64,000 nt of DNA from Lachnospiraceae bacterium. Its GTDB lineage: Bacteria; Bacillota; Clostridia; Lachnospirales; Lachnospiraceae. Shown here one piece after another: positions 7,915 to 14,868 of this stretch (its first letter is position 1; each line of letters starts with the position of its first letter). The notes below the pieces were generated by a model. It searched no databases, was not told where the DNA came from, and worked only from the letters and a program-made list of their open reading frames with translations. A program made the translations under genes and the position numbers. The stretch covers positions 1 to 64,000 of the forward strand of contig CAJTAL010000005.1 in NCBI GenBank assembly GCA_910574285.1, in the 5' to 3' direction.

Positions 7915-8694
7915 ATGTTTAAAAAAGATAAAAAGACAGAAGAAACAGAACATTTAAGAAATATCAGACTTACGATTGAATACGACGGCAGCCGCTACCA
8001 GGGCTGGGCCCGTCTTGGCAAAGATGAATCGAACGCGAATACGATTTCCAGTAAAATTCTGGAAGTCTTAAAGAAGATGACCGGGGAATCCCAGATTGAG
8101 CTTAACTGCGGATGCCGGACGGAAGTCGGCGTACATGCCTACGCCCAGATCGCTAATTTTAAGACTGCCTCCGATATGAAAGCATTAGATATGAAACACT
8201 ATCTGAACAGATATCTTCCGATGGATATCGCAATCATCGATGTGAGAGAAGCTCTCGCCCGGTTTCACGCGCAGTTAAACGCTCTTTCAAAAACCTACGT
8301 ATACCGCATGACCATCGATGATGTTCCAAGTGTCTTCGACCGCAAATACACTTATCACTGTTTTGATACCCCCAACAAAAACCTGATGCAGCAGGCGGCC
8401 GCTCTGCTGATCGGATCACATGATTTTCAGAACTTCTCTTCTGCCAAGAAAAGCAAATCAACCACGCGGCAGATCTATGATATCGAGATCTACAGCGCCG
8501 GACAGGAAATGCAGATCCTGATCCACGCCGATGATTTCTTACACAATATGGCGCGGCTCATTATCAGCACACTCCTGGATATCGGCTTTGGAACACGCGC
8601 GAAAGAAGATATCAAAGACATCTTCGCAGGCATCCAGACGCCCAGCGCGCCCTGTGATCCGAAGGGACTGTATCTGCAGGAGATCTCTTACTAA
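7915..8694 (+). CDS. TruA-like tRNA pseudouridine synthase paralogue with altered catalytic residue
   Basis: A 259-residue protein of the TruA family, whose classical members isomerise U38-U40 of tRNA anticodon arms. The family start motif LTIEYDGSRYQGWAR, the catalytic-loop context CGCRT-VGVHAYAQ and the later YVYRM and GSHDFQNF blocks are all present. In TruA the residue after RT is the invariant nucleophilic Asp (RTDxGVHA); here it is Glu70 (GAA at 8122-8124). The protein may therefore be inactive, or may have another role. ATG 7915 is chosen over an upstream in-frame start because the intervening 49-bp duplication would shift frame. Its Shine-Dalgarno sequence is weak (GAGG, about 11 bases away). 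A second, canonical truA presumably lies elsewhere. Confidence 0.8.
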   Translation: MFKKDKKTEETEHLRNIRLTIEYDGSRYQGWARLGKDESNANTISSKILEVLKKMTGESQIELNCGCRTEVGVHAYAQIANFKTASDMKALDMKHYLNRYLPMDIAIIDVREALARFHAQLNALSKTYVYRMTIDDVPSVFDRKYTYHCFDTPNKNLMQQAAALLIGSHDFQNFSSAKKSKSTTRQIYDIEIYSAGQEMQILIHADDFLHNMARLIISTLLDIGFGTRAKEDIKDIFAGIQTPSAPCDPKGLYLQEISY

Positions 8695-8757
8695 AAAAAA
8701 CGCCCCGGCAGACTACCCGAAAACAAAACAGCTTCGGGACAGTCTGCCAAAGGACGC
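8693..8757 (-). terminator. terminator of yjbQ
   Basis: A long imperfect hairpin pairs GGCAGACT..CCCGAA with TTCGGG..AGTCTGCC and is capped outside by GGCGTCC/CGCC. On the minus strand it is followed by eight T (8700-8693), which overlap the stop codon of the plus-strand TruA-like gene. Confidence 0.85.
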
Positions 8758-8758
8758 C

Positions 8759-9163
8759 CTATCCTTCTATAACTTTCACATAAAACTTCCGGTTCCTCGG
8801 CCCGTCAAACTCACAGAAATACACATCCTGCCAGATTCCAAGCACCAGCTCTCCTTCATGCAGGATCAATGTCTGGGACGGTCCCATAAAGCTGGTCTTG
8901 ATATGTGCATGAGAATTTCCCTCCATATGCTGATAATATCCTGTCCTGGTAGGAAATGCCTCTTCTAATCCGTATAACATATCATGTACCACGTCCGGGT
9001 CTGCATTCTCATTGATCGTGAATCCTGCCGTCGTATGCGGAGAATACACGACCACGATTCCTTCCCGGATTCCGCTCTTTGCAACGTCCTGGCGGATCAT
9101 ATCCGTCACTTTCGCCATCTGCTGCGCCTCTCTTGTAGAGATACGGTGTTCGAATAGATTCAT
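8759..9163 (-). CDS. YjbQ/UPF0047 family protein (secondary thiamine-phosphate synthase-like)
   Basis: A 134-residue small beta-barrel protein. The UPF0047 signature is clear: YSPHTTAGFTINENADPDV near residue 40 and HMEGNSHAHIKTSFMG near residue 85, whose histidines form the presumed metal or active site. It ends with the family LGIWQDVYFCEFDGPRNR block. E. coli YjbQ has weak thiamine-phosphate synthase activity, but the physiological role is unsettled. ATG 9163 follows AGAGGAGGAAAG; the longer upstream frame overlaps trpS in another frame and is spurious. It is the last gene of a likely trpS-yjbQ unit, with a terminator directly after its stop. Confidence 0.88.
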   Translation of the reverse strand: MNLFEHRISTREAQQMAKVTDMIRQDVAKSGIREGIVVVYSPHTTAGFTINENADPDVVHDMLYGLEEAFPTRTGYYQHMEGNSHAHIKTSFMGPSQTLILHEGELVLGIWQDVYFCEFDGPRNRKFYVKVIEG

Positions 9164-9185
9164 ATTCTTTCCTCCTCTCATCGCA

Positions 9186-10190
9186 TTACCGGATTCTTTC
9201 CGGGAATCCGATCTTCTTCTGTACCTTGCGCAATGTCTTGTTGGAGAAATACTGCGCCTTTTCCGCATTATTTTTAATAATCCCGTCGATGTAAGCCTTA
9301 TCTTTCTCAAGTCTTGCCACCTCATCCTGCAGCGGCTTTAATACGGACACGACTGCTTCTCCCACTGCCGTCTTGAAGTCTCCGTACCCCTTTCCGTCGA
9401 ATTCCGCCACAACTTCCTCCGGCTTCTTTCCCGTACATGCACTGTAGATATCGATCAGGTTCTTAACCCCCGGCTGCTCGTCGCGGTAGAGGATCTGCGC
9501 CTCGGAATCTGTCACCGCACGTTTGCATTTCCGCATGATCGTATCCGGATCATCCATCAGATAAATACTGGCATTGGGATTCTCATCCGACTTCGACATC
9601 TTCTTTGACGGATCCTGCAGACTCATGATCTTGGCTCCCACTTTCCCGATATAAGCCTCCGGTATGGTAAATACGTCTCCGTAAATATTGTTGAACCGCT
9701 CCGCAATATCTCTTGTGATCTCTAAATGTTGCATCTGGTCTACCCCTACCGGAACCACGTCTGCCTGATAAAGAAGGATATCCGCCGCCATCAGCACCGG
9801 ATAAGTGAACAGACCGGCATTGATATTGTCCGCGTGCTTCGCAGACTTGTCTTTGAACTGGGTCATACGGTTCAGCTCTCCCATATACGTAAAGCAGTTC
9901 AAAATCCATGAAAGCTCCGCATGGCCGGACACATGCGACTGATAATAGATACAGTTCTTCTCGGGATCCAGCCCTGCGGCGATATAGAGTGTAAGAAGCG
10001 CCCTCGCCCTCTTCCTAAGAGTCGCCGGGTCCTGTCTTACCGTAATCGAATGCATGTCTACCACACTGTAGAAGCACTCATACTCATCGCTTAATGTCAC
10101 CCAGTTCTTCAATGCCCCGAGATAATTTCCAAGGGTCAGATTCCCCGTCGCCTGCATACCGCTGAATAACACTTTCTTTCCATTGATCAT
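9186..10190 (-). CDS. trpS: tryptophan--tRNA ligase
   Basis: A 334-residue class I aminoacyl-tRNA synthetase charging tRNA-Trp. The HIGH-equivalent sits in GNLTLGNYLGAL near residue 17 and the KMSKS loop is KKMSKSDENPNAS. The tryptophan/ATP pocket motif DMHSITV and the QADVVPVGVDQMQHLE block are intact. Length is normal. ATG 10190 has GGAGGAAAG upstream; the 23 extra residues of the longer frame are unlike the family. No T-box leader precedes this gene. The tRNA-Trp T-box of the window belongs to trpB2 at 12344-13729. A histidine phosphatase gene lies 83 nt upstream on the same strand. Confidence 0.97.
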   Translation of the reverse strand: MINGKKVLFSGMQATGNLTLGNYLGALKNWVTLSDEYECFYSVVDMHSITVRQDPATLRKRARALLTLYIAAGLDPEKNCIYYQSHVSGHAELSWILNCFTYMGELNRMTQFKDKSAKHADNINAGLFTYPVLMAADILLYQADVVPVGVDQMQHLEITRDIAERFNNIYGDVFTIPEAYIGKVGAKIMSLQDPSKKMSKSDENPNASIYLMDDPDTIMRKCKRAVTDSEAQILYRDEQPGVKNLIDIYSACTGKKPEEVVAEFDGKGYGDFKTAVGEAVVSVLKPLQDEVARLEKDKAYIDGIIKNNAEKAQYFSNKTLRKVQKKIGFPERIR

Positions 10191-10273
10191 TTTTCTTTCC
10201 TCCGTTATCTTTCCATTTGACCTATATACCGTGATATCTCCGACATCCTCCGCCGTCATCCGGCGCCTCTTCT

Positions 10274-10909
10274 TTAATCTTCCCAGGACTCTACTTCATC
10301 ATCATAGTAGACTACATTCTCCGAAATGATTACGGGTTTACCATCCGTCACTTCCACCGCTGTCACCGCGCAGTTCTTATGTACGCCCTCTCCCCAGTAT
10401 TCTGCCAGGGGCTTATCCTTGATATTGTTCAAAAGCCCCGCAAGAGCCGCTCCATGTGTCGCGATCAATATATTGCTCTTCTGATATTCTTCCTTCATGT
10501 AAAGCTCCTCCAGGAACTTTCCGGTCCGTTCCTTCACTTCCCCAAAGTTCTCGCCGCCCTCCGGCGCCTGATACCGGTCAGGGGCGTCAAAAAAACGGCG
10601 GAATTCCTCAGGCAGGTTCCACCCGCTTCTGGAGCAGCATCGTCCCTCATACTCCCCAAACGCCATTTCTGCGATCCTTTCATCCTCTATAACAGGAACC
10701 TGCCTCCCGGCAAGAATCAGCGCCGCCGTCTCCCTTGCCCGGCTGAGCGGACTGGTATAACAGATATCAAACCGGATATCCGAAAGCCCCTTCGCCGTCT
10801 TCTCTGCCAGCATCCTGCCAAATTCATTCAAGGGAATATCTGCCTGCCCCTGTATCCTGCGCTCCTTATTCCATGCGGTCTCTCCATGCCGTACCATATA
10901 TAACCTCAT
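10274..10909 (-). CDS. histidine phosphatase family protein (phosphoglycerate-mutase-like)
   Basis: A 211-residue member of the branch-1 histidine phosphatases. The phosphohistidine motif LYMVRHGETAWN is at residues 3-14, the second arginine in SPLSRARETA near 55, the catalytic Glu in FGEYEGR near 88 and the second histidine in IATHGAAL near 150. Such enzymes act on sugar phosphates, phosphoserine, alpha-ribazole phosphate or phosphoglycerate, and the substrate cannot be decided. AAAGGAGG precedes ATG 10909. An extended -10 (TGATATACT, -10 at 10968-10963) lies about 55 nt upstream with a poor -35. It is divergent from luxS. Confidence 0.88.
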   Translation of the reverse strand: MRLYMVRHGETAWNKERRIQGQADIPLNEFGRMLAEKTAKGLSDIRFDICYTSPLSRARETAALILAGRQVPVIEDERIAEMAFGEYEGRCCSRSGWNLPEEFRRFFDAPDRYQAPEGGENFGEVKERTGKFLEELYMKEEYQKSNILIATHGAALAGLLNNIKDKPLAEYWGEGVHKNCAVTAVEVTDGKPVIISENVVYYDDEVESWED

Positions 10910-11021
10910 CTTCTGCCTCCTTTAGAATCATGCGGAAGTCATATTCCTTCACATACTCTGTAAGTATATCACATATCCGCGTATTTTCCATAACCTTTTT
11001 ATAGATAACAGTTCAGAAAAG

Positions 11022-11030
11022 TGTTATAAT
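11022..11030 (+). promoter_or_regulatory. luxS extended -10 promoter
   Basis: TGTTATAAT at 11022-11030 is an extended -10 element, 76 nt before the luxS start. The -35 region is weak. No SAM riboswitch is evident in the short leader. Confidence 0.5.
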
Positions 11031-11105
11031 AAATCTGCAGTCCCGGCAGACTGTCCTATAGGATAAACGGGCTGTAAATAATACATAAAAGGAGTCTTAA
11101 TTATC

Positions 11106-11585
11106 ATGGAAAAGATCACGAGCTTTACCATAGACCATCTGCGTCTGGTTCCGGGACTCTATGTCTCCCGTATCGACCAGGTAGAAGGCCGTCCCATTAC
11201 CACCTTTGATATCCGTATGACGAATCCGAACGAGGAGCCCGTCATGAATACCGCGGAAGTTCATACCATCGAACATCTGGGTGCCACATTCCTGCGCAAC
11301 CATAAAATTTTCGCTGACAAGACCATCTACTTCGGACCCATGGGCTGCCGCACAGGTTTCTATCTCCTGCTGGCAGGAAAATATACCTCTGAGGAAATCG
11401 TTCCGCTGATGAGAGAGATGTTCACCTTCATCGCCGATTTTGAGGGCGAAGTTCCGGGCGCATGCGCGAAGGACTGCGGCAACTATCTGGATATGAATCT
11501 TCCTATGGCAAAGTATCTTGCAGAGAAATACCAAAAGGAAGTACTGACGGATATCACGGACGAGCAGTTGAATTATCCCTCATAA
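11106..11585 (+). CDS. luxS: S-ribosylhomocysteine lyase (AI-2 synthase)
   Basis: LuxS cleaves S-ribosylhomocysteine to homocysteine and DPD, the precursor of autoinducer-2, in the activated methyl cycle. The 159-residue protein has the metal-site motif HTIEHLGATFLRN near residue 56, the catalytic-Cys region GPMGCRTGFYLL near 82 and the third metal ligand in CAKDCGNYLDM near 123. All key residues are present. AAAGGAG lies seven to twelve bases before ATG 11106. The gene is monocistronic, with its own promoter and a strong hairpin at 11662-11708. No pfs or other methyl-cycle gene is adjacent. Confidence 0.97.
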   Translation: MEKITSFTIDHLRLVPGLYVSRIDQVEGRPITTFDIRMTNPNEEPVMNTAEVHTIEHLGATFLRNHKIFADKTIYFGPMGCRTGFYLLLAGKYTSEEIVPLMREMFTFIADFEGEVPGACAKDCGNYLDMNLPMAKYLAEKYQKEVLTDITDEQLNYPS

Positions 11586-11625
11586 TCCGGCATATGATGT
11601 TAATTTATAATGGATATCCTTCAAC

Positions 11626-11651
11626 TTAAGTATTATAATTAAGTATTATAA
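11626..11651. repeat. 13-bp perfect tandem repeat
   Basis: TTAAGTATTATAA occurs twice head to tail (11626-11638 and 11639-11651) in the AT-rich stretch between the luxS stop and its terminator. Confidence 0.85.
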
Positions 11652-11661
11652 CAAACCGTTA

Positions 11662-11708
11662 ATTAAGGGGTTGCCGGAAAATGTTATGTTCCCCGGCGGC
11701 CCCTTAAT
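11662..11708. terminator. bidirectional terminator between luxS and the hydrolase gene
   Basis: ATTAAGGGG..GCCGG (11662-11677) pairs with CCGGC..CCCCTTAAT (11693-11708), a 16-bp stem with two G-T pairs and a 15-nt loop. The genes on either side converge on it. The U tracts on both sides are short. Confidence 0.65.
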
Positions 11709-11719
11709 CTCATAATTCC

Positions 11720-12253
11720 TTATTCACATATAATCTGACACATCTTCATCGCTTCCAGCGCATTCCTGTGGCTTTCCGGAGTTACTCCCGCGCAGCACGC
11801 AGCGTCCACTATGACCGGAACCTCCGGAAGGAACGCTTTGGCGATCATCGCGTTCGAGATCACACAGATATCGGTGCAAAGCCCCACAAAGGTTATAGAT
11901 TCCAATCCGCCCATGGCACGCAGCTTATATTCTTCATCCATATTCTGAAGCCTGCGTCCAAGCTCCTTGCTTCCAAACGTCGGTTTGTCAATGGGCTCTT
12001 CTTCCCGCAGCGCCTCAATCTGAGGATTCAGCTCCCAGCCTTTGCTCCCTCTGACGCAGTGCGTTACCGGCAGATTCTTCCCTTCCTGGGTCTCCAGATA
12101 ATTCTCTTCGTGGGTATCCCTGGTATACAGTACTTTCCCGTCAAAGTTCTGAATCTTCTCTGCAACTTTCGGAACGATCGCCTCCGCTTCCTTCGTACCA
12201 AGGCTCCCGTCGATAAAATCATTCTGCATATCTATTACAACTAAAACTTTCAT
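11720..12253 (-). CDS. isochorismatase-family cysteine hydrolase, nicotinamidase-like
   Basis: A 177-residue cysteine hydrolase. The catalytic triad of the family is visible: Asp8 in VVIDMQNDF, a lysine in the central region, and the nucleophilic cysteine in FVGLCTDICV near residue 132. The DFIDGSLG start and the cis-peptide region resemble nicotinamidase PncA, which would deamidate nicotinamide for NAD salvage. Isochorismatase-like hydrolases with other amide substrates share these motifs. AAGAGGAGAATC precedes ATG 12253. It is a solo gene ending at the hairpin shared with luxS. I see no terminator in the 90 bases between it and trpB2. Confidence 0.85.
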   Translation of the reverse strand: MKVLVVIDMQNDFIDGSLGTKEAEAIVPKVAEKIQNFDGKVLYTRDTHEENYLETQEGKNLPVTHCVRGSKGWELNPQIEALREEEPIDKPTFGSKELGRRLQNMDEEYKLRAMGGLESITFVGLCTDICVISNAMIAKAFLPEVPVIVDAACCAGVTPESHRNALEAMKMCQIICE

Positions 12254-12343
12254 AGTCTGATTCTCCTCTTATAAACTCCTTCACACCTATCTTTTGATAC
12301 GCCGGACTGTCTGAATACTCATTTTACCGACAAGACGCTCTTT

Positions 12344-13729
12344 CTATTCCATATTCCCCGGAAATCTCGGGATTCCGTCAAATCCGGCTTTCAGGTCTTC
12401 ATCCGTCGGAATGTAATCTCTCATCTCGCCGTTATGGAACTTTTCATAAGCTACCATGTCAAAATATCCTGTACCGGTCAGACCGAATACGATCGTCTTC
12501 TCTTCCCCGGTTTCTTTGCACTTCATGGCTTCGTCAATCGCAACCTTGATCGCATGGCTGCTCTCCGGCGCCGGTAAGATACCTTCCACTCTCGCAAACT
12601 TCTCAGCCGCCTCGAACACTGCCGTCTGCTCTACAGATCTCGCTTCCATATATCCGTCGGCATAGAGCTGCGACAGGACGGAACTCATACCATGATATCT
12701 CAGGCCTCCCGCATGGTTTGCCGAAGGAATGAAACCGCTTCCTAATGTGTACATCTTCGCCAGCGGACATACCATACCCGTATCACAGAAATCATATGCG
12801 TAGACGCCTCTGGTCAGGCTCGGACAGGACGCCGGTTCTACCGCGATAAACTGATAGTCCTTCTCACCTCTTAATTTCTCCCCCATGAACGGAGAGATCA
12901 GCCCGCCGAGGTTTGATCCGCCGCCGGCGCATCCGATGATAATATCCGGAGTGATTCCGTATTTATCCAACGCAATCTTCGTCTCCATACCGATGACCGA
13001 CTGATGAAGCAGTACCTGATTCAGCACACTTCCCAGCACATAACGGTAGCCCTCGCTTCCTACTGCAACCTCCACCGCTTCGGAAATCGCGCATCCAAGA
13101 CTTCCCGTCGTCCCCGGATGTTCCGCCAGTATCTTCTTGCCTACCTCTGTTTCCATAGACGGAGACGGCGTTACGCTCGCTCCATAGGTGCGCATCACTT
13201 CGCGCCGGAAGGGCTTCTGCTCATAGGAGCATTTTACCATGAATACCTTACAATCCAGCTCCAGATAAGAACATGCCATGGAAAGCGCCGTCCCCCACTG
13301 TCCCGCTCCGGTTTCTGTGGTTACACCCTTTAAGCCTTGCTTCTTCGCGTAATATGCCTGGGCAATCGCAGAATTCAGCTTATGGCTTCCGCTGGTGTTA
13401 TTTCCCTCGAACTTATAATAGATCTTCGCCGGCGTCTGAAGCTTCTCCTCCAGGCAGTATGCCCGTACCAACGGCGCCGGACGGTACATCTTGTAAAAAT
13501 CTATGATTTCCTGAGGAATATCAATATAACGGTTATCATTATCCAGCTCCTGCTTTACCAGTTCTTCACAGAACACACCGGACAGTTCTTCTGCCGTCAT
13601 CGGTTTCAAGGTTCCCGGATTCAGAAGCGGCGCCGGCTTATTCTTCATATCCGCGCGTACATTATACCATTGCTTCGGCATCTCACTCTCTTCCAGATAG
13701 ATTTTGTAAGGGATCTTCTTTTCACTCAT
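12344..13729 (-). CDS. trpB: TrpB2-type tryptophan synthase beta chain
   Basis: A 461-residue PLP-dependent fold-type II enzyme. The PLP lysine lies in NNTSGSHKLNSAIAQAYYA near residue 112 and the phosphate-binding glycine loop is GCAGGGSNLGG near 226. Extra N- and C-terminal segments mark it as TrpB2, not the TrpA-partnered TrpB1. TrpB2 makes tryptophan from indole and serine and needs no TrpA; none is encoded nearby. The longer frame starting at 13822 reads into the T-box terminator. ATG 13729 is the true start, preceded by an AAAGGAG-type sequence. Control by the upstream tRNA-Trp T-box fits indole salvage when charged tRNA-Trp is scarce. Confidence 0.92.
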   Translation of the reverse strand: MSEKKIPYKIYLEESEMPKQWYNVRADMKNKPAPLLNPGTLKPMTAEELSGVFCEELVKQELDNDNRYIDIPQEIIDFYKMYRPAPLVRAYCLEEKLQTPAKIYYKFEGNNTSGSHKLNSAIAQAYYAKKQGLKGVTTETGAGQWGTALSMACSYLELDCKVFMVKCSYEQKPFRREVMRTYGASVTPSPSMETEVGKKILAEHPGTTGSLGCAISEAVEVAVGSEGYRYVLGSVLNQVLLHQSVIGMETKIALDKYGITPDIIIGCAGGGSNLGGLISPFMGEKLRGEKDYQFIAVEPASCPSLTRGVYAYDFCDTGMVCPLAKMYTLGSGFIPSANHAGGLRYHGMSSVLSQLYADGYMEARSVEQTAVFEAAEKFARVEGILPAPESSHAIKVAIDEAMKCKETGEEKTIVFGLTGTGYFDMVAYEKFHNGEMRDYIPTDEDLKAGFDGIPRFPGNME

Positions 13730-13801
13730 TGTCTTGTTCTCCTTTCGCTCTTGGACTATTTTGCATCTGAGAGGGACAAGGTGTGCTGAATGACCGCAAA
13801 C

Positions 13802-14112
13802 AAAAAAACCCTTATCCCACACAATAGACTATTGCTGGGACAAGAGTAATCATTATCAACTCCTGCGGTGCCACCCGGCTTGGTATATCTTATCTATACC
13901 CACTCATGCGTACCATCATACGCGTACTTTGTTAACAGAGTACCCTCTCCGTCTCACTTACTATCGGCTGACGCTTTCTTCTGTGCCTTATCAGCCGCTT
14001 CAGTTCGCCCTCGGAAGTCCATTCCTGCCAGCACTGGCCTGCCGCATTCCCACCGTCTGCAGCTCTCTGTAAAGCAGATATCTAACAGTACTCACTCTTC
14101 CTCATCAGTTTA
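13802..14112 (-). promoter_or_regulatory. T-box leader, tRNA-Trp specific (TGG specifier)
   Basis: Read on the minus strand, the leader has AGAGAGCTG near its 5' end and a specifier-loop segment GGAATGGACTTCC whose codon is TGG at 14021-14019. The near-consensus T-box GGGTGGCACCGC is at about 13876-13865. A strong terminator follows (CTTGTCCCA..CTATTG / CAATAG..TGGGATAAG) with seven T at 13808-13802. TGG is tryptophan, matching the downstream trpB2. Uncharged tRNA-Trp should stabilise the antiterminator and turn trpB2 on. Confidence 0.92.
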
Positions 14113-14117
14113 GTAAG

Positions 14118-14146
14118 ACTTTATCACAGCAACCCGGCGATGTCAA
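14118..14146 (-). promoter_or_regulatory. promoter of the T-box/trpB2 transcript
   Basis: TTGACA (14146-14141), a 17-nt spacer and TAAAGT (14123-14118) form a near-consensus vegetative promoter placing the start at about 14111, at the 5' end of the T-box leader. Confidence 0.85.
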
Positions 14147-14166
14147 GAACTTTTTTTCTATTGGCT

Positions 14167-14203
14167 CCGGATTGGCTCCGAATTTATTGCCGGATTGGCA
14201 CCG
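14167..14203. repeat. short direct repeat at the 3' end of the cobalamin operon
   Basis: CCGGATTGGC(T/A)CCG occurs at 14167-14180 and 14190-14203, the second copy inside the last codons of the lipoprotein gene. No inverted repeat with a T tract follows, so the operon end lacks an obvious intrinsic terminator. Confidence 0.7.
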
Positions 14204-14744
14204 GATCCGATACCCGGACCTTATGGTCGTACCAGGTGCCCTTCGTCCCGATCAGCGCCAGCTCAAATTCTTCCTCCAATACCGGAACCGGCACGTCAAA
14301 GCCGTAGACCTCCTCGGTTATACCGTCACTGTAAGTTACCGTGTCTTCCGTCGGAAGAAGCACTTCCGCCCCTTCCTTCCCGGCGTCCGCGGCAGAACCG
14401 GGACAGAGATTAACGATATTCTTAGAAGCCAGGGAAATGTGTATCGTCATCTCCCCCTTCTCCACGGTCAGCGTCCCCCTCCCTTCGCAGGCTTCATTGA
14501 CATGAAACATACTGCTGTCCGTATAAAACTCAGCCGTATAGATTCCGTCAGCAAGCTCTGATGTTTCCTGGTCCATATCATCCGACATGCCCGCTTCCGT
14601 TTCCGTATGCACAGATTTCTCTGTTTCCTGGTCCTGCGCCTTTTCCTGCTTTGTACCATCGCTGTCTGCTTCGCCTTTTCCCGCACACCCTGCCAATACA
14701 ATGACGCATATCAGCGCATAAAATGTTCCTCTGATTATTCTCAT
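14184..14744 (-). CDS. small lipoprotein of the cobalamin operon, unknown ligand
   Basis: A 186-residue predicted lipoprotein. The signal ends at a lipobox LAGC (Cys20), followed by a Glu/Asp/Lys/Thr-rich spacer to about residue 65 and then one compact beta-rich domain. Recognisable stretches are DGIYTAEFYTDSSMFHVNEA and FDVPVPVLEEEFELALIGTK, a pattern I recall in small exported proteins encoded near iron or haem uptake genes of gut Clostridia. It is weakly reminiscent of NEAT domains. It is the last gene of the riboswitch-led island, 124 nt downstream of cbiK. I infer a surface partner that binds metal or tetrapyrrole. No function is proven. Confidence 0.6.
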   Translation of the reverse strand: MRIIRGTFYALICVIVLAGCAGKGEADSDGTKQEKAQDQETEKSVHTETEAGMSDDMDQETSELADGIYTAEFYTDSSMFHVNEACEGRGTLTVEKGEMTIHISLASKNIVNLCPGSAADAGKEGAEVLLPTEDTVTYSDGITEEVYGFDVPVPVLEEEFELALIGTKGTWYDHKVRVSDPVPIRQ

Positions 14745-14868
14745 TCTCGTTACCTCTTAATTCCCGCACAATCTGTCCCGGCTATCTTTCTGCGATTTCC
14801 TGACGGCAGACTGTCCTAAAACTGGTTTCCGCAAGATGTCCGTCCCATAGCTTTGCTGGTTCACACCA

